Assembly: GCA_040191315.1 (NCBI GenBank)
Contig: JAWJLM010000004.1
Coordinates: forward strand, 62,001 to 126,000
Direction of reading: 5' to 3'
DNA from: Bacillaceae bacterium S4-13-56
Lineage (GTDB): Bacteria; Bacillota; Bacilli; Bacillales; JAWJLM01
DNA: 64,000 nucleotides
Shown here: in pieces, positions 53,575 through 62,162 of the stretch
Layout: every line of letters starts with the position of its first letter
How positions within the stretch are numbered: the stretch's first letter is position 1
The notes under the pieces: model-generated
Told to the model about the DNA's origin: nothing
The model's input: only the letters and a program-made list of their open reading frames with translations
The model's database searches: none
Translations under genes and position numbers: made by a program

Positions 53575-55311
53575 ATGTTACGTACAGTTAAAGGAGGGTC
53601 TTTTTTAGTTGATAAGACTTCCCCTAATGACGCTTTTTTTCCAGAGGATTTAACCGATGAACATTTAATGATCAAGTCAACGGCCAAGAAGTTTGTGGAA
53701 AATGAGGTGCTCGCTGCCCAAGAACAAATTGAAAATCAAGACTTTGACACAGTTGTAGGCTTGCTAAGAAAAGCAGGAGACCTTGGATTACTGGCTCATA
53801 GTATTCCAGAAGCCTACGGCGGCCTAGGATTAGACAAAATCAGTAAAGGAATCGTTGGTGAGCAAGTAGGCGGATCGGGAAGCTACGGAGTGGCCCATTC
53901 CAATCACACCTGCATCGCCACACTCCCAATCACTTACTACGGTACTCCCGAGCAAAAATCCAAATACTTACCTAAACTCGCAAGTGGCGAATATATCGGA
54001 GCCTACTGTCTAACCGAGCCAGATGCTGGATCAGACGCCATGAGCGGCAAAACCACCGCTACCCTAAACGAAACTGGAACCCATTATCTATTGAATGGGA
54101 CCAAGATCTACATCACCAACGCCATCTTCTCCGACACATTCATCGTCTACGCCAAAGTCGATGGCCAACACTTCACTGCCTTCATCGTAGAAAAAGACTT
54201 CCCAGGATTAAACCTCGGTCCAGAAGAAAACAAAATGGGAATCAAAGGCTCCTCCACTCGGTCTGTCATTTTTGAAGACTGCCAGGTCCCAGTTGAAAAC
54301 GTCCTAGGAGACATTGGGAAAGGCCACCTAATCGCCTTCACCGTCCTCAATCTAGGACGCTTCAACCTAGGATTTGCCTGCACCGGCGGAGCCAAACGAA
54401 CCCTCACCATGACCATAGACCATACCTTACAAAGAAAACAATTTAACCAACCCATCGCAAATTTCAGGGCTTCCAAGGAAAAAATAGCCAAGATGGCCGC
54501 AAGAATTTTTGCATCGGAGTCCTTGCACTATCGGACAGCAGGGTTATTGGAGGAAGCTCTTAAGGGCCTGGATGGGGAAGAGGATCGTCGTAAAGTAGTG
54601 GCTGCGATGTCCGAATTTGCATTAGAATGCGCGGCTTGTAAAGTGTATGGCTCTGAAACATTAGATTATGTTGCGGATGAATCTGTACAACTATTTGGAG
54701 GAGCCGGATTCATAAAAGATTACGGAGTGGAGCGAGTTTACCGAGATTCCCGCATTAACCGAATTTTTGAAGGAACGAATGAAATTAATCGTCTGCTATT
54801 AACAGGTCAATTTTTAAAGAAATCCCTAAAGGGTGAGCTTGCCTATGAGAGGCCATTAATGGTAGCTCGTGAACGCTTGCGTCGGGAGATTTTTCATGGT
54901 GACTTGAGTTTAGAGGAGAAAGTGGAGGATATACGAGCATTATATCTTGTCCTTGTGGATGCAGCTCGTGACAAGTACGGATTAGCTATGGAGAACGAGC
55001 AAGAAGTGCTTATGAAGCTTTCCGATATGGCCATTCATTTGTATGCAGCCGAATCTGCTGTCTTACGTCTAAACAAGTTGGATTCCAGCAACCGCGACTT
55101 TAAATATAAGGAGCTCCTTGCCCAGACTGTGGTTGAAGAATCGTATAGTGCCGTGTCAGGTTTAGTGAGGCCACTGTTACCTGACCTGTTTGAATTGGAT
55201 GATCCAATGGGGGATCGGATACTCAAAGCACTCGATGGACGACGATTTACAGGAGGCATTGCCCGAAACCGTAAAATCGCAGAGATGGTTTATGAAAGAG
55301 GGGAATATTAA
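53575..55311 (+). CDS. Acyl-CoA dehydrogenase of the FadE/VLCAD type
   Basis: A 578-residue dehydrogenase with the long C-terminal helical domain of VLCAD/ACAD9 and Bacillus FadE. FAD motifs are YCLTEPDAGSDAMSGKT and YITNAIFSDTFIVYAK; the catalytic Glu is present in RIFEGTNEINR. It makes the first double bond of normal beta-oxidation, so the locus has two different dehydrogenases. The ATG at 53575 follows AAGGAGGG; the 38-codon longer frame has no ribosome site. A hairpin (ATGCCC...GGGCAT) lies in the short gap before it. Confidence 0.94.
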   Translation: MLRTVKGGSFLVDKTSPNDAFFPEDLTDEHLMIKSTAKKFVENEVLAAQEQIENQDFDTVVGLLRKAGDLGLLAHSIPEAYGGLGLDKISKGIVGEQVGGSGSYGVAHSNHTCIATLPITYYGTPEQKSKYLPKLASGEYIGAYCLTEPDAGSDAMSGKTTATLNETGTHYLLNGTKIYITNAIFSDTFIVYAKVDGQHFTAFIVEKDFPGLNLGPEENKMGIKGSSTRSVIFEDCQVPVENVLGDIGKGHLIAFTVLNLGRFNLGFACTGGAKRTLTMTIDHTLQRKQFNQPIANFRASKEKIAKMAARIFASESLHYRTAGLLEEALKGLDGEEDRRKVVAAMSEFALECAACKVYGSETLDYVADESVQLFGGAGFIKDYGVERVYRDSRINRIFEGTNEINRLLLTGQFLKKSLKGELAYERPLMVARERLRREIFHGDLSLEEKVEDIRALYLVLVDAARDKYGLAMENEQEVLMKLSDMAIHLYAAESAVLRLNKLDSSNRDFKYKELLAQTVVEESYSAVSGLVRPLLPDLFELDDPMGDRILKALDGRRFTGGIARNRKIAEMVYERGEY

Positions 55312-55321
55312 AAAGTGAACT

Positions 55322-55356
55322 AACCGACTCATCTGATAATGGATGTGTCGGTTTTC
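55322..55356 (+). terminator. Rho-independent terminator of the acyl-CoA operon
   Basis: AACCGAC and GTCGGTT form the stem, extended by ATC/GAT pairs, followed by TTTC. Confidence 0.75.
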
Positions 55357-55382
55357 ATATATAAGTATGAAAATAGGTCAAC

Positions 55383-55418
55383 AAAAAAAGAGCTTAGACT
55401 GAATTCCAAGCTCTTTCT
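55383..55418 (-). terminator. Rho-independent terminator of the HlyIII gene
   Basis: Read leftward, AAAGAGCTT and AAGCTCTTT pair and are followed by a run of T's, 34 bases beyond the HlyIII stop. Confidence 0.78.
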
Positions 55419-55452
55419 ACAAGTCTATAGTCCCTATTTTAAAGCTTATTTC

Positions 55453-56100
55453 TTATTCCCACGGCAACAAATACAACAAAATGGCAAAAAAGTGAGTTGC
55501 TGTACCTGCAAGGACAAATAAATGCCATACTGCATGATGGAATTTAAATCCTCTCCACACATAGAAGACAGCACCGAATGTGTATAGTAAACCTCCAGTG
55601 ATCAAAAGTGTCAGTCCATTCGGATGTAAATTTGACGATATCTGGTTCCAACCGAATACAATCAACCATCCCATGATAATATAAAGTATGGTCGACATGA
55701 ATAAGAACTTTTTGACAAAGAACGCTTTGAAAATCGTACCACCAATCGCAAGTGCCCAAACAACTCCAAACAAAGTCCAGCCTACCCATCCTTTTATGAT
55801 GATGAAAAGAAATGGTGTGTAGGTTCCTGCGATAAAAAAGTAGATGAGGGAGTGATCAAATATTTCAAATAAATCCTTTACTCTTCCTTCAGGAAAACTG
55901 TGTACCAAAGTGGAGGAAAAGTATAATAGTACCATGGTGACCCCAAAGATGGTGAAGCTTACGACATGCCAGGTCGATCCATAAATGGAAGAGTAAATGA
56001 CTAAAATAGTAAGAGCAGCAATACTCAATAGAGCGCCGATTCCGTGTGTGATAGCGTTGGCGAGCTCCTCTGTTTTAGTGTATGTGTGGGTGTCAGCCAT
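55453..56100 (-). CDS. Hemolysin III (PAQR) family membrane protein
   Basis: A 215-residue, seven-segment membrane protein of the HlyIII/TrhA family. The zinc-site residues lie in VHSFPEGRVKDLFEIFDHSL and near the end in KFHHAVWHLFVLAGTATHFF. EELANAITHGIGALLSIAAL is the family start. The bacterial members affect membrane fluidity homeostasis; a hydrolase mechanism is proposed for the superfamily. It is a lone gene with its own terminator. Confidence 0.94.
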   Translation of the reverse strand: MADTHTYTKTEELANAITHGIGALLSIAALTILVIYSSIYGSTWHVVSFTIFGVTMVLLYFSSTLVHSFPEGRVKDLFEIFDHSLIYFFIAGTYTPFLFIIIKGWVGWTLFGVVWALAIGGTIFKAFFVKKFLFMSTILYIIMGWLIVFGWNQISSNLHPNGLTLLITGGLLYTFGAVFYVWRGFKFHHAVWHLFVLAGTATHFFAILLYLLPWE

Positions 56101-56257
56101 AAAATCATCCTTTCATATTGTACAAACCACCTAATAATAAGTTATTATGCTACTTTTTGAAGGAATTTAATAGTTACATTTATCATATGTTAGAAAAATT
56201 TTTTTGGGCTTGATCAGTGTGGTAAAATCAACTAATTTACATAGAGGTGGGGAAAGC

Positions 56258-56755
56258 ATGAAAATTAAACGCTTAGGAAGTGAAGGCGCAGAAGCTTATT
56301 GGAAGTTGCGATTGGAAGCTTTGAAGGGATATCCAGAGGCATTTGCTACAAGTTATAAAGAGGCCGTCCAAAGGACTAATCCTGTTGAACAGACGGCAGA
56401 GAACTTGGAAGGGAACTCCACATTTGGCGCCTTTGTGGAAGGGGAATTGGTTGGGGTAGTCACTCTTAATGGCGAAAAATACGAGAAAATGAATCATAAA
56501 GGACATATAGTTGCCATGTACGTGACACCTCATGTAAGGAATATGAGAGTTGGTCAAGCTCTAATGAAAAAGGCTATGGAGCAGGCCAAGGAATTAGAAC
56601 ATTTGGAACAGCTGAATTTAGCTGTGGTAACAACAAGCAAGCCTGCAAAAAAATTATATACTAGCGTTGGCTTTGAAACGTACGGATAGGAAAAAAGAGC
56701 TTTAAAAGTAAATGGCGAGTATTACGATGAGGAGTTTATGGTGTTATTTTTGTGA
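56258..56755 (+). pseudogene. GNAT acetyltransferase with an in-frame nonsense codon
   Basis: The first 143 codons (ATG at 56258 behind AGAGGTGGGGA) encode a GNAT domain: VAMYVTPHVRNMRVGQALMK is the acetyl-CoA loop and TSKPAKKLYTSVGFETYG the last strand. The frame then meets TAG at 56687 and continues in the same frame with EKRALKVNGEYYDEEFMVLF until TGA. That ending is the normal C-terminus of these enzymes, so one base change cut off the last 21 residues. The gene may be newly dead, or the short form may retain some function. Confidence 0.82.
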
Positions 56756-56865
56756 GGTTGATAAGCAAAAGGCAAAAATATATGTGATTTTTACAAAATT
56801 CGTTTTAATTCTGATATCAAAATATTTTTTTTGAAATAGAGGTATGCAGCAGTAAATCCATAGTT

Positions 56866-56940
56866 TGGCTCGTATAATAGCAGGAATAGGGCCTGTGAGT
56901 TTCTACCAGTTGACCGTAAATAAACTGACTACGGGATAGT
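56866..56940 (+). ncRNA. Guanine-type purine riboswitch aptamer
   Basis: All core parts of the purine aptamer are present. P1 is CTCGTA with TACGGG, followed by TAAT. P2 is GCAGG with CCTGT around AATAGGG. J2/3 is AGTTTCTACC, and P3 is CAGTT with AACTG around the loop ACCGTAAAT. J3/1 is GACTAC, whose C marks guanine/hypoxanthine specificity rather than adenine. An intrinsic terminator follows. No intact purine gene lies downstream; the remains of xpt do. Confidence 0.92.
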
Positions 56941-56988
56941 GAACCATTTTGTAAAAGATCCTTCTCCGAGGATCCATTTATTTAGATT

Positions 56989-57038
56989 GCTCAAAAATGA
57001 ATGCTTACTTGTAAAGTATTGATTTTTGAGCTTTTTTA
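56989..57038 (+). terminator. Riboswitch expression-platform terminator
   Basis: GCTCAAAAAT pairs with ATTTTTGAGC over a 23-base loop and is followed by TTTTTTAT, 48 bases after the guanine aptamer. A smaller GATCC/GGATC hairpin lies between them. Guanine binding would favour this terminator. Confidence 0.85.
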
Positions 57039-57092
57039 TACTATCAGAAGTTTATAACATCGGCGGTTGATAGTATAAGAATTTATAAGTTG

Positions 57093-57224
57093 TTAGACCT
57101 TCAGCCAGGGGCTAAGTCTATTAAGTCAAAAGGCTATCGTCTAGAATCTCTAGTAAAGATTTCATCCCTAAAAAATAAAACAATCAAATTCGTAAATGAA
57201 GAAGTTATTCTTATTAGGAGATAA
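57093..57224 (+). pseudogene. xpt: C-terminal remnant of xanthine phosphoribosyltransferase
   Basis: The 43 codons read LDLQPGAKSIKSKGYRLESL, VKISSLKNKTIKFVNEEVIL and IRR before TAA. This lines up with the end of Bacillus Xpt (remembered pattern SFQPG...[24 protein letters not shown]). About 150 N-terminal residues, including the PRPP loop, are deleted, leaving the riboswitch, terminator and tail. A TACTATCA/TGATAGTA inverted repeat (57038-57076) lies at the deletion join. Confidence 0.82.
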
Positions 57225-57340
57225 AGTAACGATATATTTGTGAAATGAGGGGTGCGGTCTTTGCTTTTGAGGGGACAGCCTAGCTTTGTGGGGATATGCT
57301 AAAATATAGATAATACATCAAACCATACGGGGGTTGCATC

Positions 57341-57970
57341 ATGGAAGGTGAGCTACTGAAGGTTTTTGATAAAAATAGAAATGAAATAGGAGTTGCATCT
57401 AGGTCAGAGGTCCACCAAAAAGGACTTTGGCATGAAACATTTCATTGCTGGCTTGTTCGAAAGGATCCATCGGGGACAGAGATCTTTTTCCAATTAAGAA
57501 GCAAGAATAAAAAGGATTGGCCCAATTTATTAGATATTACAGCTGCAGGACACTTACTTGCAGATGAAACGGTAGAAGATGGTATCCGGGAGGTTGAAGA
57601 GGAACTGGGAATTCCTGTTCATTTTCAGGATTTGATTTCTTTAGGTGTGATTCAAAATCAAGTAACAATCGGTGCCTTTTTGGATCATGAATTTTGCCAT
57701 GTTTTTTTATACGAAGGAAATTTTAAGCATGAAGATTTCAATCTTCAAGAAGAGGAAGTTTCCGGAATGTTTCAGGCTTCTTTTGATGAATTTTGTGAAC
57801 TTTGGACTGGTGGAAGAGAGACGTTAGAAGTGGAAGGCTTTGTGTTGGATAAAGAAGGTGTACGTTTATCGGAGAGTCGTGTGGTTAGCCAGGATGACTT
57901 TGTGTCACAAGAAAGTACATACTACCCTGAGCTTATTGAAAAAATGACTAAGATTATGGGGAGGCAGTAA
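57341..57970 (+). CDS. Nudix hydrolase (IDI-like)
   Basis: A 209-residue Nudix protein. The Nudix box is GHLLADETVEDGIREVEEEL with GI following, complete in its GX5EX7REUXEEXGU residues. The N-terminus LLKVFDKNRNEIGVASRSEV and KGLWHETFHCWLV are typical of the YfcD/isopentenyl-diphosphate-isomerase-like branch, members of which often act on unknown diphosphates. GGGGG precedes the ATG. It now stands downstream of the orphan guanine riboswitch, but the riboswitch terminator lies 300 bases before it. Confidence 0.9.
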   Translation: MEGELLKVFDKNRNEIGVASRSEVHQKGLWHETFHCWLVRKDPSGTEIFFQLRSKNKKDWPNLLDITAAGHLLADETVEDGIREVEEELGIPVHFQDLISLGVIQNQVTIGAFLDHEFCHVFLYEGNFKHEDFNLQEEEVSGMFQASFDEFCELWTGGRETLEVEGFVLDKEGVRLSESRVVSQDDFVSQESTYYPELIEKMTKIMGRQ

Positions 57971-57989
57971 TAAAAGTTAAAATAGACCT

Positions 57990-58325
57990 GTTTTAAATTC
58001 AGTTTTCAGTTTTTGAGGTCGGAAAAAGTCAATTTATAAGGGTTTATAATTGAGTTTTGTTAGTGAATGACTGGTGAAACTAAATTAAAATGGCATTTTT
58101 ATTGATTTTTATGCTTTTAAATACGGTCAAACTTAATAAAAACTGGTTTTAAATTCAGTTCGACCATAAAAAGGAAGAGCAAAACTCAATTAAGAAAGCT
58201 TTTTAATGGAGTTTTAACCAGAATAAATAAATAGAACTCAATAAAGCCCCCTTTTAAATTGAGTTTTAACTAGAAATTCTAACAAAAACTTGATAATGAG
58301 AGGCTCTTTTTCGAGTTTTAAAGTA
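57990..58325. repeat. Alternating-orientation word array (TTGAGTTTTAA)
   Basis: Words related to AATTGAGTTTTAA and their complement alternate: plus near 57996, 58050, 58102, 58152, 58206, 58257 and 58312; minus near 58127, 58180, 58234 and 58284. The step is 23-28 bp, giving a unit of about 52 bp with one word each way. No gene is visible in this 430-bp gap. Confidence 0.7.
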
Positions 58326-58403
58326 GGTTAAGCCCTAAAAGTCAAATTAACTAGTTAATAAGAAGGGCCGGCTAAGAAGACCAAGACCGGCTCTCCAAAA
58401 AAA

Positions 58404-59765
58404 TCAATTAATTAATGCTTGCAATGGAGCTGGAATTCGTCCTCCGCGATGAATCATTTTAGCTGAGCTATAAGGGTTAACTCCCATGACAGGAGCACGG
58501 CCCAGAAGACCACCAAATTCGACCATGTCACCCTCTTTTTTGCCAGGCACAGGAATGACACGGACAGCCGTGGTCTTTTTATTAATCATCCCAATGGCGG
58601 CCTCATCAGCAATGATTGCGGAAAGTGTTTCGGCTGTCACTTCACCAGTTAGGGCGATCATATCTAATCCCACGGAGCAAACGCAGGTCATGGCTTCGAG
58701 CTTAGAAAGGGTGAGTGCCTCATCAATAATCCCTTGAATCATTCCATTGTCTTCACTGACAGGAATGAAGGCTCCACTTAATCCCCCGACATACGAGCTT
58801 GCCATGGCACCACCTTTTTTAACGGCATCATTCATGAGCGCAAGAGCTGCAATCGTCCCGTGAGTCCCAACGCGCTCCAACCCAATTTCTTCAAGGATCT
58901 CAGCTACACTATCGTTGGTAGCATTCGTGGGTGCGAGGGAGAGGTCCATGATCCCAAAAGGAACATCAAGCCTTTCCGCAACAACACGACCCATGAGTTC
59001 GCCTGCACGAGTAATTTTAAAGGCAGTTTTTTTAATCACGTCAGCTACTTGCCCCAAATCGGCATCTGGATAACGTTTTAACGCACTTAATACTACACCG
59101 GGCCCGCTAACTCCAACATTCAGAACGACTTCACCTTCTCCGGAACCATGGAAAGCCCCCGCCATGAATGGATTATCCTCTACTGGATTGCAAAAAACGA
59201 CCAGCTTGGCACATGCAATTCCATTTTGGTCCTTTGTTTTTTCAGCTGCCTCTTTTATGATTTCACCAAGCTGTCGAACAGCATCCATATTAATACCTGT
59301 TTTTGTAGTAGCTACTGAAATGGATGAACAAACCCGCTCGGTTACAGCCAAGGCTTCTGGTAACGCCTCAAGCAATGTTTGGTCTCCTTTTGTTGTTCCT
59401 TTATGAACAAGGGCCGAATATCCTCCTATAAAATCTACCCCAAGATCGCGCGCGGCTCGATCCAGCGTTTTTGCTAAAGTAATAGCTTCTTCTACAGTGG
59501 CATTCCCCAAAATTTCAGCAACAGGAGTGATTGAAATTCGTTTGTTAATGATCGGAATTCCAAATTCTTTTTCCACCTGCTCTGCAACTTCTTTCAAGTG
59601 TCCTGCATAGGAAGTGATTTTTTCATAAACTCTACTGTTCATTTTTTCAAAATTGGAATCGGCACAGTCCCTGAGGCTAATCCCCATAGTGACTGTTCGT
59701 ATATCTAAGCTTTCCATTTGGACCATGCGAATAGTTTCTTGAATTTCTGAAAATGCAATACTCAT
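58404..59765 (-). CDS. UPF0210/DUF711 family protein (PFL-like)
   Basis: A 453-residue cytoplasmic protein of the UPF0210 family, near the usual length. Characteristic phrases are [59 protein letters not shown] (read in two parts) and [20 protein letters not shown]. Distant similarity to pyruvate formate-lyase is claimed for the family, but no glycyl-radical motif (RVxGY) is seen. Biochemical function is unknown. It follows an ACT-domain gene by 12 bases, and the pair sits behind a glycine riboswitch, tying it to glycine. AGGAGG precedes the ATG. Confidence 0.92.
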   Translation of the reverse strand: MSIAFSEIQETIRMVQMESLDIRTVTMGISLRDCADSNFEKMNSRVYEKITSYAGHLKEVAEQVEKEFGIPIINKRISITPVAEILGNATVEEAITLAKTLDRAARDLGVDFIGGYSALVHKGTTKGDQTLLEALPEALAVTERVCSSISVATTKTGINMDAVRQLGEIIKEAAEKTKDQNGIACAKLVVFCNPVEDNPFMAGAFHGSGEGEVVLNVGVSGPGVVLSALKRYPDADLGQVADVIKKTAFKITRAGELMGRVVAERLDVPFGIMDLSLAPTNATNDSVAEILEEIGLERVGTHGTIAALALMNDAVKKGGAMASSYVGGLSGAFIPVSEDNGMIQGIIDEALTLSKLEAMTCVCSVGLDMIALTGEVTAETLSAIIADEAAIGMINKKTTAVRVIPVPGKKEGDMVEFGGLLGRAPVMGVNPYSSAKMIHRGGRIPAPLQALIN

Positions 59766-59777
59766 TAGTTTTCCTCC

Positions 59778-60050
59778 TTAAACACGATGCATAGCTTTGA
59801 AAATATCTTCGAGTTGAATGCTGATTTTCAAACCCATCTCTTTCTCAACAGGGGCAAATTGCTCATGCAATTTATGAATGCTTTCGTGTTCAGGTAAATC
59901 GATGAGCATCATCATAGTAAAAAAATCTTGCAGAATTGTTTGACTGATATCCATAATATTCACTTGATTCTCTGCTAACACTGCTGTTACTTTTGCAATA
60001 ATCCCTACTTGGTCTTTTCCAACCACACTTACGATGGCTCTGTTTTCCAT
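59778..60050 (-). CDS. ACT-domain protein (UPF0237)
   Basis: A 90-residue protein that is a single ACT domain with an added C-terminal helix: RAIVSVVGKDQVGIIAKVTA and NQVNIMDISQTILQDFFTMM are the ligand-binding strands. ACT domains bind amino acids and regulate partners. The ATG at 60050 follows GGGGTG at six bases. It is the first gene of a two-gene operon with UPF0210, directly after the riboswitch terminator, so glycine is a plausible ligand. Confidence 0.93.
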   Translation of the reverse strand: MENRAIVSVVGKDQVGIIAKVTAVLAENQVNIMDISQTILQDFFTMMMLIDLPEHESIHKLHEQFAPVEKEMGLKISIQLEDIFKAMHRV

Positions 60051-60082
60051 GTTCATCACCCCACAAAAATTTTTAACCAAAT

Positions 60083-60110
60083 AAAAAAAGATTGGATCCG
60101 GTCCAATCTT
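60083..60110 (-). terminator. Riboswitch terminator upstream of the ACT gene
   Basis: On the minus strand AAGATTGGA pairs with TCCAATCTT around CCGGA and is followed by TTTTTATT. It lies between the glycine aptamer and the ACT gene start. Confidence 0.88.
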
Positions 60111-60153
60111 AGGAAAAGGCAATAGAACACCATACTTAAAAGTAGGTATTATC

Positions 60154-60222
60154 GCTCTTCTGTCCCTTTGCCTGAGATTGTGAACCCTTCGGCGCCGTTT
60201 GGATACGGTCTCTCCAGAAGCT
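60154..60222 (-). ncRNA. Glycine riboswitch aptamer (single)
   Basis: On the minus strand the core reads CTTCTGGAGAGACCG, a small ACCGT...ACGG hairpin, CGCCGAAGGGTTCACA, ATCTCAGGCAAAGGGACAG and AAGAG. TCTGGAGAG, GCCGAAGG, CTCAGGCAAA and GGACAGA are the conserved blocks of the glycine aptamer, and P1 closes CTTCTG/CAGAAG. Only one aptamer is evident rather than the usual tandem. It leads into a terminator and the ACT/UPF0210 genes. Confidence 0.92.
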
Positions 60223-60335
60223 GCTCCGGTTATAGTGGCCCCATAACGTTCATAGCAACTTATTTAGTTTAAAGTGTTAAAGAAATAGTAACAGGTCTTC
60301 TGTACCTCGTCAAGAAATAATGGATCGTGTTTTTT

Positions 60336-61539
60336 GGTAGACGCACGGAATATGCGAAGATGCGCGGAAATCAGGTAGACGCACGGATCAAGAGAATGGA
60401 CGCGCGGATCAGTCAAACCGACGCGCGCCCGACCGAAAGAGACGCGCGGAAATCAGGTAGACGCACGGATGGAGAGAATCGACGCACGGATCAGCCAAAC
60501 CGACGCGCGCCCGGCCAAAAGAGACGCACGGAATTCAGGTAGACGCACGGATCAAGAGAACCGACGCGTGGATCAGTCAAACCGACGCGCGCCCGGCCAA
60601 AAAAGACGCGCGGAAATCAGGTAGACGCACGGATGGAGAGAAACGACGCGCGGATCAGTCAAACCGACGCGCGCCCGGCCGAAAGAGACGCGCGGAAATC
60701 AGGTAGACGCACGGATCAAGAGAATCGACGCACGGATCAGCCAAACTGACGCCGCGCCCGGGCGAAAGAGACGCGCGGAAATCAGGTAGACGCACGGATC
60801 AAGAGAATGGACGCGCGGATCAGTCAAACCGACGCGCGCCCGGCCGAAAGAGACGCGCGGAATTCAGGTAGACGCACGGATCAAGAGAATGGACGCACGG
60901 ATCAGCCAAACCGACGCGCGCCCGACCAAAAGAGACGCGCGGAATTTGAGTAGACGCACGGATCAAGAGAATCGACGCGCGGATCAGCCAAACCGACGCG
61001 CGCCGAACCGAAAGAGACGCGTGAAAATCAGGTAGACGCACGGATCAAGAGAAACGACGCGCGGATCAGCCAAACCGACGCGCGCCCGGCCAAAAGAGAC
61101 GCACGGAATTCAGGTAGACGCACGGATCAAGAGAATCGACGCGCGGATCAGCCAAACCGACGCGCGCCCGGCCAAAAGAGACGCGCGGAAATCAGGTAGA
61201 CGCACGGATCAAGAGAATCGACGCGCGGATCAGTCAAACCGACGCGCGCCCGGCCGAAAGAGACGCGCGGAAATCAGGTAGACGCACGGATCAAGAGAAA
61301 CGACGCGCGGATCAGCCAAACTGACGCACGCCCGGCCAAAAGAGACGCGCGGAAATCAGGTAGACGCACGGATTAAGAGAATCGACGCGCGGATCAGCCA
61401 AACAGACGCGCGCCCGACCAAAAGAGACGCGCGGAAATCAGGTAGACGCACGGATTAAGAGAATCGACGCGCGGATCAGCCAAACTGACGCACGCCCGGC
61501 CAAAAGAGACGCGCGGAAATCAGGTAGACGCACGGATTA
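60336..61539. repeat. 82-bp tandem repeat array, about 15 units
   Basis: GTAGACGCACGG occurs sixteen times, about every 82 bp, from 60338 to 61522. Each unit has four modules that all begin GACGCRCG: GACGCACGGATCAAGAGAAT, GACGCGCGGATCAGCCAAAC, GACGCGCGCCCGGCCAAAAG and GACGCGCGGAAATCAGGT. Unit length is not a multiple of three, so no continuous protein is encoded. It is far richer in G and C than its surroundings. The right edge (CGGATTA) holds the stop codon of the deacetylase gene. Confidence 0.92.
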
Positions 61540-62127
61540 CAACAATTTAAACGAATATCCTTGTTTTTTAATTTCCTGGATTAATTCCGGCAGGACCAGA
61601 ACGGTTTGCTTCAACTCATGCAGTAGAATGACTGCACCGTCCTCCAGGTTCTCGACAACATTGGCAATGATTTGTTCTGGAGTATCCTTTAACTCCCAAT
61701 CAATTGCTGCGATTCTCCATAAAACAGTAGAAAGTCCGAGTTCAGCGACAATTTTAAGCGTGTCCTCGTTATATCTACCAAACGGAGGTCGGAAGTATTT
61801 CACTTCGGAGCCTGTAGTCTGAGAAATCTGCTCCTTGCTTAACGCAATTTCTTTCATCTGAGCGTCATAAGAGAGCTTAGTTAATTCTGGGTGCTTTATC
61901 GTGTGAGTCCCAATGGAATGCCCTTCCTCTAGCACTCGTTTCCAAGGTCGCTTTGGATGTAAAAGTTTTGTTTGCCAGAAAAACATAGCTGGAACATCCT
62001 CTTCCTTCAATATATCTAAAATAGGCTTCAAAACACGACTAGGGCCATCATCAAAGGTTAAAATAACGCTTTTCCTATTTGGATCAATAGAAGAGGTGAT
62101 CACGTTTGTGTCGGTAGTATCGTACAC
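61537..62127 (-). CDS. Polysaccharide deacetylase (CE4/NodB domain)
   Basis: A 196-residue CE4 deacetylase. SVILTFDDGPSRVL holds the catalytic Asp-Asp pair, SIGTHTIKHPELTKL the zinc histidines, FRPPFGRYN motif 3 and VILLHEL the final His motif. It has no signal peptide or membrane anchor. The GTG start has no clear ribosome site, and a short ATG frame (MSMRPQ-stop) lies just upstream, so the N-terminus may be altered. It follows the glycosyltransferase by 35 bases. The stop codon TAA is formed by the last word of the tandem array. The substrate is an N-acetylated glycan such as peptidoglycan or exopolysaccharide. Confidence 0.85.
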   Translation of the reverse strand: MYDTTDTNVITSSIDPNRKSVILTFDDGPSRVLKPILDILKEEDVPAMFFWQTKLLHPKRPWKRVLEEGHSIGTHTIKHPELTKLSYDAQMKEIALSKEQISQTTGSEVKYFRPPFGRYNEDTLKIVAELGLSTVLWRIAAIDWELKDTPEQIIANVVENLEDGAVILLHELKQTVLVLPELIQEIKKQGYSFKLL

Positions 62128-62162
62128 GATACTATTGTGGCCGCATACTCATGGACTTTTAA

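Noticed and set aside
60327-61041. Arg-rich open frames across the tandem array on both strands
   Set aside because: The 82-bp unit shifts the frame every copy, there is no ribosome site, and the peptides are only translations of the repeat.
60336-61539. CRISPR array
   Set aside because: There are no unique spacers; the whole 82-bp unit repeats, and no cas gene is near.
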